From positions 1 through 64,000 of the forward strand of contig ONQD01000002.1 of the NCBI GenBank assembly GCA_900319865.1: DNA of 64,000 bases, in the 5' to 3' direction. Position numbers and translations under genes: made by a program. The DNA is from an uncultured Bacteroidales bacterium. Its GTDB lineage: Bacteria > Bacteroidota > Bacteroidia > Bacteroidales > P3. A model generated the notes under the pieces. That model made no database searches and had not been told where the DNA came from. It saw only the letters and a list, made by a program, of their open reading frames with translations. Shown piece by piece: positions 55,767-64,000 of the stretch (position 1 is the stretch's first letter; each line of letters begins with the position of its first letter).

Positions 55767-56788
55767 CCCTCCTTCTTTGCATAGGGCGGCAGCGAAATAT
55801 CCGCATACTCACCCCTCAAATACTTGAAATAACCTGCTATACCCACCATCGCCGCATTGTCTGTGCAAAAACGCATCGGCGGCACAAACACCTTCCAGTG
55901 TCTCCTCCTCCCCATCTCCTCCACTCTACGGCGCAACAAACTGTTGGCCGAAACCCCGCCCGCTATCGCCACCTGCTTCACTCCGCTCTCCTTCACCGCC
56001 TTCTCCAGCTTCTTCACCAAGAAACCCACTATGCACTCCTGCACCGACGCACACAAGTCCGCCTTGTGCCGCTCCACAAAATCAGGCTCCTCCACAAGAC
56101 GGTCTCTCAGAAAATACAAAAACGATGTCTTTATTCCACTAAAACTATAATCATTCCCTGCAATATGCGGCGTTGCGAAATGGAAAGCCTGCGGGTCTCC
56201 CTCCTGCGCCAGCCGGTCTATCACCGGTCCGCCCGGGTAACCCAAATCCATTATTTTCGCCGCCTTGTCCATCGCCTCGCCTGCCGCATCGTCTATCGTC
56301 TGTCCCAGCACCTCCATGTCGAAATGGCTACGCAACAACAATATCTGCGTATGCCCTCCCGACACTAGCAAACACACCAAAGGGAACTCCGGCACCACTG
56401 CATCGTCGCTCTCCCTGATAAAATGCGAAAGCACATGCGCCTGCAAGTGATTCACCTCCAGCAGCGGAACTCCCAATCCCTGGGCATATCCCTTCGCAAA
56501 CGACACCCCCACCATCAGCGACCCCATCAATCCCGGCCCGCGCGTAAACGCCACCGCATCCACATCTCCCCGCTCCACTCCCGCATTCTTCAACGCCCCG
56601 TCCACCACCGGCACTATATTCTGTTGATGGGCACGCGACGCCAACTCCGGCACCACGCCCCCATACTGTTCATGCACCTTCTGCGACGCTATCACATTGC
56701 TCAGCAATCGGTCGCCTCGCAGCACCGCAGCCGATGTATCGTCGCACGACGACTCAATAGCAAGTATAATTGGATTCTGCATTTCCAT
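55763..56788 (-). CDS. tsaD: tRNA N6-adenosine threonylcarbamoyltransferase
   Basis: A 341-residue enzyme for t6A37 modification of ANN-decoding tRNAs. ILAIESSCDDTSAAVLRG at the start, then the metal-binding histidines in LEVNHLQAHVLSHF (about 111-118), and the ATP blocks PLVCLLVSGGHTQILLLRS and IAGGVSANSLLR. The final part (CTDNAAMVGIAGYFKYLRGE) is typical. Promoter at 56826-56833. It heads a run with porP, ompA and the FAH gene. Confidence 0.97.
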   Translation of the reverse strand: MEMQNPIILAIESSCDDTSAAVLRGDRLLSNVIASQKVHEQYGGVVPELASRAHQQNIVPVVDGALKNAGVERGDVDAVAFTRGPGLMGSLMVGVSFAKGYAQGLGVPLLEVNHLQAHVLSHFIRESDDAVVPEFPLVCLLVSGGHTQILLLRSHFDMEVLGQTIDDAAGEAMDKAAKIMDLGYPGGPVIDRLAQEGDPQAFHFATPHIAGNDYSFSGIKTSFLYFLRDRLVEEPDFVERHKADLCASVQECIVGFLVKKLEKAVKESGVKQVAIAGGVSANSLLRRRVEEMGRRRHWKVFVPPMRFCTDNAAMVGIAGYFKYLRGEYADISLPPYAKKEG

Positions 56789-56825
56789 CTTCTATTATCA
56801 ATCGGCAGACAATCCTGCCAATTTG

Positions 56826-56833
56826 CAAAAATA
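56826..56833 (-). promoter_or_regulatory. -7 element TATTTTTG for the tsaD run
   Basis: Reverse-strand TATTTTTG then GCAAATTG, 37 bases before ATG 56788. Confidence 0.6.
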
Positions 56834-57308
56834 CGAATTTTTTCCGACATACAAAGAAACACACAAAAAAAACTTATTCCCAGCCCCTCCGCCCCAACTC
56901 AACCCCCATTCCCGCACCTTCCCAACAACCCTTTTAGACCAAATTCCCTCCCTACCTTTCCATACGTTTTAACCACCAACCATACTTACACATTGAATAT
57001 CAACAGCTCACCCATCAACAATCACGCCCGCCAGCAAGTTTCCATTTTCGTTGCAACTCCGCTGTATATTAAGCCTTTAATAAGCCCCTCATAACCCCTT
57101 ATTAACCCTGCCCCTAACTAAGTAATGGGTAAGAAATGAGAAAAGGCTCTAATGAAAACGAAGGTGCAACGGAGGCACAATGGTGCTTGAAGTGATGTAT
57201 TTAGGGTGCAGAGGCAGGATATTTGCTTGCGGGATAAACCGACAATACTACGTGGAGTGGTTATTTGTGGGACTCTTTAGGTGGATTCTACAAAACTGTA
57301 TATATGTA

Positions 57309-57326
57309 GCGTCCCTATCGGGACGC
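57309..57326. repeat. Palindromic element, copy 2
   Basis: GCGTCCC TATC GGGACGC; same arms as 42834-42850. Confidence 0.5.
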
Positions 57327-57364
57327 AGCTCTCAGATATCTGAATATCACGCACTGCGCCTTCG

Positions 57365-57409
57365 GCTTGTACCGTATAACTAATAGTCTCACCTCTCCGG
57401 GATGATTAA
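57365..57409. repeat. Interspersed repeat, copy 2
   Basis: GCTTGTACCGTA...CACCTCTCCGGGATGATTAA, about 78% identical to 25635-25679. Confidence 0.5.
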
Positions 57410-57766
57410 TAGAAGACCCTTTATTGCTTTGGTAGAATAGTGAAAAAGAGTGTATAGTCAACTGAAAAAAGTGTGTAGGGTACTGAAAAAACGAGTGTAG
57501 AGAAGCGTCTTGTGGGTGTAGCGAACTGGATACATGATGCCGAATCTTTACAAGAGTTGTCGGGAGCATTTGGACGGACAGGAAATGCAATGTAGGTATA
57601 ACGAATTAGTAATTATCGGGGCAATCATTCTTACGGTTGTGTGTAGCCATATCTGCCGCATCCACATGTTGTTATGCACATTCATATTGAACAAAAACAG
57701 TCTGTGTAACAATGGTCGGGATTCGGTTTTGAATTCATAAGAAGAATTTTATTTTTATTTATAAAA

Positions 57767-57774
57767 TATTTTTG
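57767..57774 (+). promoter_or_regulatory. -7 element TATTTTTG for tamB
   Basis: TATTTTTG then GCGTTTG, 24 bases before ATG 57799. Confidence 0.6.
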
Positions 57775-57798
57775 GCGTTTGTGCGTTATGACTTATTA

Positions 57799-60700
57799 AT
57801 GCTGAAACGAATTCTACATATAGGCTTCAAGATTGCCAAGTATGCGCTGATTGGCGTGTATGTGCTGGTAGCATTGCTTAACAGTGCTGTGGTACAGTCG
57901 TATATAGGTGCTGCGGCAGGTAGTTATTTTTCGAAGGAATGGGGCGGAAAGGTACGTATAGGTGCCATTCATTTCAGCCCTATAAGTCATGTGATACTGG
58001 ACAATATAGAGCTTATTTCGCCCGATAACGACACGATATTTGTGGGTGAGCGGTTGGCGTGCCGGTTTAACAGGTTTCCTTTCCACGACTCGGGGCTGCA
58101 TTTTGACCGCGTGCTGCTGCGCAATGCGCGGTACCATTTGGCCACCTACCGCGATGAGGACGGGAAACCGGGTATCAATCTGAATTACATCATCAATTAT
58201 TTTGCCACAGACCGGGAGCCGAGCCCCGAGCCGCCGAAGCCGTTTGAGGTGGATGTGAAGGAGCTGAGGCTACGCAATGTGGACTATATACAGGATTTGC
58301 CCGAGAGTCCGCACTACAAGCATTACGACCACGGGGTGGTGATACCGCACATGCGTTTTCTGGGCACCAACGGGGTGCTGCGGCGGGTGAGAGTGATAAA
58401 CGACAGTGTGACGGTGAGGATAGTGGCTTTCTCAACCACCGAGCAGTCTGGTATGCACGTGGAAGACCTCTCGGCCGACATAGTGGTGTCGCGCCATGGA
58501 ATCCACGCCACCAACCTAGACCTACAGACGGGACACAGCCGCATCTTTATGGATGCCCACCTGGTGTATCACGGTTGGGAGGAGATGTCCGACTACTGCA
58601 ACACGGTGGAGCATGATGTGGTGCTGAAGGAGGGGACGGAGGTGAATATCTGCGAGGCCTCGTACTGGGCGCCGATGCTGTGGGGTATGGATTGCCTGCT
58701 GCGTCCGAGGGGTCATGTGTACGGAACTATATCCGACATGCAGGCTGAACAGATGATGGTGGATTTCGGACAGGAGAGCCGCCTGTTTGTGGACGCGCAT
58801 GTGACAGGACTGCCGATGATAGAAAAAACACGGATGGATGTGGACATACACCGCCTGCACACCACCTACGACGACCTGGCGGCGGTGAAGCATCCGGAGC
58901 CCATCAAGATGCAGGCACCCGACCTGGTGCGCGACCTGAGTCCCATTGACCTGGAGGCCTCGCTGCACGGCGGGGCAAGCAACTGCATGGTGGAGTTCGG
59001 CCTGAACTCGACTGTGGGCGACTTGGAGGGGAACGCGAATGTGAGGTTCGACTCGACGGTGAACAACTATGCCTACAGGGGCGAGGTGACATCGCGCGGA
59101 CTGGTGCTGAGCAAGTTGATGCCCAACGACTGGGTGACACGCTCGGGATTCCACATGACGATGGAGGGCCGCGGGCTGCGGCTGGAAGATATGGAGCTGA
59201 CAATGGACGGGCGGCTGTATGACACATGGTTCAAGGGAAAACAGATAGACCGTACGGTGCTGAGCGCCGAGATGAAAGAAGGGGTAATGCTGGCCGACCT
59301 GCAGCTGAACGACAGTTTGATAAAACTGGATTTGACCGCCAGCGCCGACCTGAAGGACAGTTCGCTGACGGCGGAGCTGTGGCTGGACAACGCCCAGCTG
59401 ACCGATTTGAAACTGGCCACGAGCGACAGCGCGATCCAGTTGAGCACACGGATGCGCGCCGATGTGCAAGGGTTGAACCCGGACCAAATAAAGGGCACGG
59501 TGGTTTTGAGAGACACACGCCTGAAGATGGGTGAACGAATGGTGAGGATGGACAGCATACTGCTGGACGCCAACGATGTGGACGGGCAGCGGCAACTGTC
59601 GCTGCGGAGCGACTGGGTGGACTTGGCACTGAACGGATATTACCAGCTGTCGGACGTGCCGCTGCTGGTGCAGGATTTCTGTAACAGGTATCTGCCCACC
59701 TACTATAATCCCTACCGCACGAAGGAGGCTCCCGACCTGACGGCATTGAGCGACGACAATTTCGACTTCAACATAGAGTGGAAAGACAACGGCAAGGGAA
59801 TGGAACAGTTGGTGCCGGGACTGAGGGTGGCTGAGGGAACGCGCCTGTGGGGCAACTACAACATGGCCGAGTCGATGAAACTGGTGATGCGCTGCGACTC
59901 GCTTACGATGAACAGCATAGGGCTGCACGACATTGGGTTGAGCAGCTCGGGAAGGGGCGAGAACTACCAGCTGACCCTGCGTGCCGGCGAACTGAATCTG
60001 GGCGCGAAGAAGCTGATGGAGGCAGTGGACGTAGACATAAGGATGAGCGAACGTATATCGGCCCTTGCTCTGAAATGGGGCTTGATGGACAACGAAGTGG
60101 CCGGGAATGATCAAGAAAAGAAATCGTATGGCGACTTGGAGCTGTTTTTGACCAGCACCGAGGCGGACAACAAGATAGTGATAACAAAGCCGAATTTCCA
60201 CATGATGGGGCAGCAGTGGAGCCTGGTGTGCCCGTCGGGGGTGTTGGTGAACCGCGAGCGGTTGAAGATGGAGGGGCTGAAAGTGTACGGCATGGGACAG
60301 TCGGTGAGTTTGAGTGCGTTGATCTCGGAGGGAGAAGAGGAATTTGCGAAAGCGGAGTTTGACGGATTTGCGGTGGGGAGTTTGTGCGACCTGCTGCTGA
60401 CCAATACGTCGCTGGATGTGGAAGGACGACTGGACGGCATGATATATCTGCACGACTTTAAAGACCGTCCACATTTCGATGCCGCCCTGACTGTGGATGG
60501 GCTGGCTCTGAACGGCCACCCGATGGGGAATATGACCATCAATTCGCAATACCTGACCGCCGACGAAAGGCTGAATGTCGACCTCTCGTCGGTGTTGACG
60601 CGAGGCGGAATAGCTGTGCACCCGATAGAGTGTCACGGTTATATGCTGACACGAGGCACAAGCCCGACACTGGATTTCAACGTGAATTTTGCGGAGCTGG

Positions 60701-62289
60701 ACTTGAAAGCCGCCAAGCCACTGCTGGCCAATGTGTCGTCGGACTTGGATGGACTGTTGAGCGGATGGCTGCAACTGCAGGGCACAGTGGCGTCGCCCCA
60801 GATAGACGGAACGATGAAGATAGACCGGGGACTGCTGCAACTGAGTGCCACAGGGGTGGCCTATCTGTTTGACGACAGTCTCAAGATAGACCAGAACAGG
60901 CTGCACCTTAACCGGTTTGCCATTCACGACGCAATAGGCAATGCGGCGTATGTGAACGGTGAGCTGGCGCTGAACGAAAGCCAGCTGGAGCTGGATTTGA
61001 ATTTGAACACAGACAGAATCATGGTGCTGAACAAGCCCATGGACGAGAGCGCTTTCTACGGGCGGCTGATAGCTTCGGCCAACGGGACAATAAAAGGGCC
61101 TGTGGACCGGCTGGACATACAGATAGCGGCGTCGGCACTGGAGGGAAGCGACATATTTGTGCCCATAAGCAACAAACGGCAGGTGAGCGAGAACGAGTTT
61201 GTGGTGTTCATAGCACCGAACCGGACGGGACGCACCAACCAGCGGCGCAGGCCTACCACAGGAAGCAACAACAACATGAACCTGATGCTGAACCTGACGG
61301 TGACCCCAGGGGTGAAAGTGAACCTACCAATGGATTTTGACCAGGTGACGGCCAGCATGACCGCAGTGGGACAGGGCGACATACAGGTGAGTATGCACGG
61401 AAACCAGACACCCAATATACTTGGAGACTACAAATTCACATCGGGCAATGTGTCGGTGTCGCTGCTGCAGCTGATAACGCAAAACTTTGCAATAGAGGAC
61501 GGAAGCACGCTGAACTTTCCGGGCAACATAGACGATGCACGGTTCAACATCAACGCAGTGTATAACCAGCGTGTGAATCTGGCCACATTGGTGGACAACG
61601 CCTCGACGGGCAACACCGGGGACACATACGTGCAAGTGCAGGACGTGATTACGATGGAGGGGACGCTGCGGCAACCGAGCATTAAGTTTGACATACGGCT
61701 GCCCAATGCGGAACAGAGCGTGGTGGACCAGGTGTTCTCGTATATCGACAAAAACAACGAGCGCGACATGTTGAACCAATCCATCTCGCTGTTGCTGTTC
61801 GGACGTTTCTCACCCAGCGGGACTTCGGCGGGGAGCGACAACATGCTGACCGACGGGGTGAGCAGTATCAACCTGCTGACATCGTCGGCAAGCAGCATCG
61901 TGTCGAACCTGGTGAAGGTGGTGGATGTGAACTTCAAATACCAGGCAGCCACCGCCGCCACAGGAGGCAAGCTGGATGTGGGGATAAGTAAGCAGTGGAA
62001 CAAATTCTACTTTGAGTCGACATTCGGTTACGGCAACGCCAACAACCAGCATGAGACGGATATGCCCAATGTGCTGGTGGGCGACGTGGAATTGGGATAC
62101 AAGTTGAACCCGTATGTGCATTTCTATGGTTTCCACCGGACGAATACCAGCTACTTCACCCGCACAGAATTGCCCTATAAGCAGGGAGTGGGGATAAAGG
62201 TGTCGAAGGATTTCAACACCCTGTACGACCTGATGCCCTGGCTGCGGCCCAGCACCCAACGCCGCAAGACATCTGCGACACAGAAATAA
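57799..62289 (+). CDS. tamB: TamB-family translocation and assembly module protein (DUF490)
   Basis: A 1496-residue AsmA/TamB-type protein bridging inner and outer membranes, thought to move lipids or assist outer-membrane assembly. An N-terminal anchor (FKIAKYALIGVYVLVALLNS, about 11-30) is followed by long beta-rich repeats and a C-terminal DUF490 domain (about 1020-1470) with VTPGVKVNLPMDFDQVTASM, GDIQVSMHGNQTPNILGDYK and FSYIDKNNERDMLNQSISLL. I start at ATG 57799; the frame runs further to a TTG at 57772, inside the promoter. A LytTR regulator gene follows 18 bases later. Confidence 0.93.
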   Translation: MLKRILHIGFKIAKYALIGVYVLVALLNSAVVQSYIGAAAGSYFSKEWGGKVRIGAIHFSPISHVILDNIELISPDNDTIFVGERLACRFNRFPFHDSGLHFDRVLLRNARYHLATYRDEDGKPGINLNYIINYFATDREPSPEPPKPFEVDVKELRLRNVDYIQDLPESPHYKHYDHGVVIPHMRFLGTNGVLRRVRVINDSVTVRIVAFSTTEQSGMHVEDLSADIVVSRHGIHATNLDLQTGHSRIFMDAHLVYHGWEEMSDYCNTVEHDVVLKEGTEVNICEASYWAPMLWGMDCLLRPRGHVYGTISDMQAEQMMVDFGQESRLFVDAHVTGLPMIEKTRMDVDIHRLHTTYDDLAAVKHPEPIKMQAPDLVRDLSPIDLEASLHGGASNCMVEFGLNSTVGDLEGNANVRFDSTVNNYAYRGEVTSRGLVLSKLMPNDWVTRSGFHMTMEGRGLRLEDMELTMDGRLYDTWFKGKQIDRTVLSAEMKEGVMLADLQLNDSLIKLDLTASADLKDSSLTAELWLDNAQLTDLKLATSDSAIQLSTRMRADVQGLNPDQIKGTVVLRDTRLKMGERMVRMDSILLDANDVDGQRQLSLRSDWVDLALNGYYQLSDVPLLVQDFCNRYLPTYYNPYRTKEAPDLTALSDDNFDFNIEWKDNGKGMEQLVPGLRVAEGTRLWGNYNMAESMKLVMRCDSLTMNSIGLHDIGLSSSGRGENYQLTLRAGELNLGAKKLMEAVDVDIRMSERISALALKWGLMDNEVAGNDQEKKSYGDLELFLTSTEADNKIVITKPNFHMMGQQWSLVCPSGVLVNRERLKMEGLKVYGMGQSVSLSALISEGEEEFAKAEFDGFAVGSLCDLLLTNTSLDVEGRLDGMIYLHDFKDRPHFDAALTVDGLALNGHPMGNMTINSQYLTADERLNVDLSSVLTRGGIAVHPIECHGYMLTRGTSPTLDFNVNFAELDLKAAKPLLANVSSDLDGLLSGWLQLQGTVASPQIDGTMKIDRGLLQLSATGVAYLFDDSLKIDQNRLHLNRFAIHDAIGNAAYVNGELALNESQLELDLNLNTDRIMVLNKPMDESAFYGRLIASANGTIKGPVDRLDIQIAASALEGSDIFVPISNKRQVSENEFVVFIAPNRTGRTNQRRRPTTGSNNNMNLMLNLTVTPGVKVNLPMDFDQVTASMTAVGQGDIQVSMHGNQTPNILGDYKFTSGNVSVSLLQLITQNFAIEDGSTLNFPGNIDDARFNINAVYNQRVNLATLVDNASTGNTGDTYVQVQDVITMEGTLRQPSIKFDIRLPNAEQSVVDQVFSYIDKNNERDMLNQSISLLLFGRFSPSGTSAGSDNMLTDGVSSINLLTSSASSIVSNLVKVVDVNFKYQAATAATGGKLDVGISKQWNKFYFESTFGYGNANNQHETDMPNVLVGDVELGYKLNPYVHFYGFHRTNTSYFTRTELPYKQGVGIKVSKDFNTLYDLMPWLRPSTQRRKTSATQK

Positions 62290-62307
62290 CAGATTTATAA
62301 ATAATGT

Positions 62308-63153
62308 ATGAAATTACCTAATATATATTATACCTTGAAGCCCAACCTGGTGTTCTGCATAGGGTTGCCGCTGTTCTTGATGCTGTTTATGATATTGTAC
62401 CGTCCCGGATTCGGGCTAGAGGAGAGCGAAGGAATGAGGCAATGGACAGAGCATGTGGGTTTTTGCCTGCCGGTGGTGTGTGCCATAGTGATGGGGGTGC
62501 TGATGGCAAGCAGAGCGATAATATGTTTTCTGATGGTGAGGCACACGCTGACCAAGCGGGAATATGGGTTGTGGCAGGCGGCGGAGTTTGGAGTGGCTTG
62601 TCTTTTTGTTGATTTGTTCCTGTCGCTATATCTGCACATCAACTACTTCGACCTGCTGCCGCGCATCATGCTGCTGGGGTTAGGAGTGCTGATATTCCCC
62701 TATCTATTTTTCTGGCTGGTGATGGAATGCATAGACCGCGACCAGCGGCTGAGCGATGCCACACTGGAGGCGGAGCAGCTACGCAAAGGAATAGAGCGTA
62801 CGGAGCAGGGAGTGATTCGGTTTGCCGATGAGAAAGGAGTTGTGAAACTGGTGGTGGGAGCGGAGCGGATAATCTCACTGGAGTCGGCTGGGAACTATGT
62901 GACCATACTCTATAACGACGACGGGAAGCTGGTGCGATACAGCTTACGCAACACGCTGAAGGGCATAGAAGACAATTGTGCCGCCAACGGAATAGTGCGC
63001 TGTCACCGTTCGTTTTTGGTGAATTTGAAAAAGATACGCATAATAAGGCACACTCCACAGGGTGTGTTTGCTGAGATGGACTTTCCGGGGGTGGAGAACA
63101 TACCGGTGTCGAAAACCTATGCTTCGGAATTGTTAAGGCTATTTGGCAACTAA
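62308..63153 (+). CDS. Membrane-anchored LytTR-family transcriptional regulator (2)
   Basis: A 281-residue protein. Four predicted membrane helices in residues about 13-140 (LVFCIGLPLFLMLFMILYRP, LPVVCAIVMGVLMASRAIIC, LWQAAEFGVACLFVDLFLSL, IMLLGLGVLIFPYLFFWLVM), a linker helix, then a LytTR domain: IISLESAGNYVTILYNDDGK, RYSLRNTLKGIEDN, IVRCHRSFLVNLKKIRIIRH and VSKTYASELLRLFGN. Same architecture as 27736-28611. It lies 18 bases after tamB, so it is likely co-transcribed and may sense the envelope. Confidence 0.92.
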   Translation: MKLPNIYYTLKPNLVFCIGLPLFLMLFMILYRPGFGLEESEGMRQWTEHVGFCLPVVCAIVMGVLMASRAIICFLMVRHTLTKREYGLWQAAEFGVACLFVDLFLSLYLHINYFDLLPRIMLLGLGVLIFPYLFFWLVMECIDRDQRLSDATLEAEQLRKGIERTEQGVIRFADEKGVVKLVVGAERIISLESAGNYVTILYNDDGKLVRYSLRNTLKGIEDNCAANGIVRCHRSFLVNLKKIRIIRHTPQGVFAEMDFPGVENIPVSKTYASELLRLFGN

Positions 63154-63281
63154 GTCTTTAAGAGAGGTTGTGTCCTTGAGAGCGCAAGGAGCTGGCTGCC
63201 AAAGAAGTACTAAGACAATAAAGAGGACCCACTTTGAATAACGGATAGAAAAGAAATCACCACAATAACAAACGCAATTTA

Positions 63282-64000
63282 ATGACAATAAAACATATAA
63301 CTATACTCTTGCTGTTGATGGCCGTGATGCCGATAAGGGCGCAACGCGACTATACTGCCGACTCGACAGCTTTTGTGAATGCACCATGGAGCACCGACAC
63401 GCTTGACGGGTTTCTGTACCGGAGTCAGCATTTCATGCAGCGTCAGGTATTCAACTCCAATCAATACTTCAGTGTGCTGGAGATACCGTCGGGGTCGAGT
63501 GTGCATCTGGATTTTGTGGCGGACAGTGTGCTGACACTGGTGAAGGATTTCGCCACACGTCACAAGGCCCTTGCGGCAATAAACGGTTCGTATTTCGATA
63601 TGCGGACAGGGGTGCCTGTGTGCTACTTGCGGATTGGCGGGAAAGAGCTGGGCGAGAACACGCCCAGCACGAGGGACAGCGTCAACAGGAAATATTACCA
63701 ATATGCCACTATACGACTGCTGCGTAACGGGCGGCCGCGCTTTTTGGTGCCAGACAGCAACAGGAAAGCGGAGCAGAAACTGCCTGACAGCAATATCATG
63801 ACCGCAGGGCCGATGCTGATACACCGCGGGATGGATGTGCCGCAGCGGATGGACAGACGATTTGTGTACGGGCGTCACAACAGGACAGCCATAGGGTTGA
63901 AACCCGACGGGACTGTGGTGATGGTGACGGCTGACGGACGCTCGCCACGCGAGGCGGAAGGTTTGAGCCTGCCGGAACTGACACGGGTGATGCGGTGGCT
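63282..64000 (+). CDS. Phosphodiester glycosidase (NAGPA) family protein, partial
   Basis: The first 239 residues of a secreted protein that runs past the window. Signal peptide HITILLLLMAVMPIRAQ, then the NAGPA-type domain: HKALAAINGSYFDMRTGVPV, NIMTAGPMLIHRGMDV and the catalytic-region NRTAIGLKPDGTVVMVTADG, RSPREAEGLSLPELTRVM. The family cleaves GlcNAc-1-phosphodiester linkages and occurs in bacterial exopolysaccharide or teichoic-type polymer turnover. It is 128 bases after the LytTR gene. Confidence 0.88.
   Translation, partial: MTIKHITILLLLMAVMPIRAQRDYTADSTAFVNAPWSTDTLDGFLYRSQHFMQRQVFNSNQYFSVLEIPSGSSVHLDFVADSVLTLVKDFATRHKALAAINGSYFDMRTGVPVCYLRIGGKELGENTPSTRDSVNRKYYQYATIRLLRNGRPRFLVPDSNRKAEQKLPDSNIMTAGPMLIHRGMDVPQRMDRRFVYGRHNRTAIGLKPDGTVVMVTADGRSPREAEGLSLPELTRVMRW

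Larger units (their letters stand above)
56834..57766. other. Long intergenic region with palindromic and interspersed repeats
   Basis: About 930 bases without a convincing gene. GCGTCCC TATC GGGACGC (57309-57326) is a perfect hairpin and 57365-57409 matches the repeat at 25635-25679. The first part (56880-57060) is Pro/Asn/Thr-coding low-complexity sequence in forward frames but looks non-genic. Confidence 0.45.

Noticed and set aside
58522-60927. 801-codon reverse open frame
   Set aside because: Opposite tamB; His/Gln-rich filler with no motif.

Overview
The window looks like a chromosome segment of a member of the Bacteroidales. The evidence is the promoters, which follow the Bacteroidota form TTTG-N19-TANNTTTG (clean copies at 24351-24381 and 36969-36999); several secreted proteins with type IX secretion (T9SS) sorting tails; a C10 protease; a PorP/SprF protein next to a PD40-OmpA lipo/outer-membrane protein; BspA-type leucine-rich repeat proteins; and a TamB-family protein. 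Housekeeping genes are G+C-rich (roughly half G+C), while several accessory stretches (about 2.0-5.3 kb and 19.7-28.7 kb) are visibly more A+T-rich.

Layout. 1-5.4 kb is an accessory block: a frameshifted gene remnant, a probable PBECR/barnase-like small protein, a small HTH protein, a Lys-rich peptide, an orphan HicB, and then a WYL regulator - HIRAN protein - EVE-like protein cassette with two coupled micro-ORFs. It ends at a tRNA-Ser(UGA), whose 3' end faces the block. 5.8-16.7 kb is a forward run: PlsC-like acyltransferase, purL, a secreted C10 protease, pepD, gpsA, purE, a BRO/DinD-type protein and a P-loop kinase-dCMP deaminase fusion. 16.7-20.3 kb holds a 0.4-kb direct duplication, containing the last codons of the deaminase gene, that flanks a T9SS-sorted protein and a small secreted protein; it also has several palindromic repeats.

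20.5-24.6 kb is the most unusual part: eight closely spaced reverse-strand genes encoding a small membrane protein, a voltage-gated channel with a calcium-channel-like filter, a coiled-coil protein, three proteins built from six copies of one uncharacterised ~50-residue unit (one with a histone-H1-like tail), a PH-like protein and a PD-(D/E)xK-like nuclease. The leader contains strong nested RNA structure and two opposing promoters. I recognise no described system with this composition and regard it as the best candidate for something new. 24.7-27.7 kb holds a nucleotidyltransferase with a residual HEPN tail, duplicated gene tails and three lipoproteins.

27.7-36.9 kb: a membrane LytTR regulator is divergent from fabH-fabF-fabZ-fabG-fabD-etfB-etfA-acyl-CoA dehydrogenase, a type II fatty-acid cluster without fabI, joined to a flavoprotein redox module. 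37-57 kb is mostly core metabolism and envelope: beta-barrel OMP, DnaQ-type exonuclease, kdsA, four-helix bundle protein, DHODH-like protein, TPR protein, galM, C_GCAxxG_C_C protein, an SGNH-like/MBOAT acyltransferase pair, two BspA-like proteins, MarC, Gre-like factor, aminotransferase, DUF1573 protein, FAH-family hydrolase, OmpA/PorP pair and tsaD. 57.8-64 kb carries tamB, a second membrane LytTR regulator and a phosphodiester glycosidase that runs off the end.

All calls come from reading the sequence; no database search was possible. Positions of starts were chosen by signal peptide, family N terminus, promoter distance or overlap with the preceding gene.
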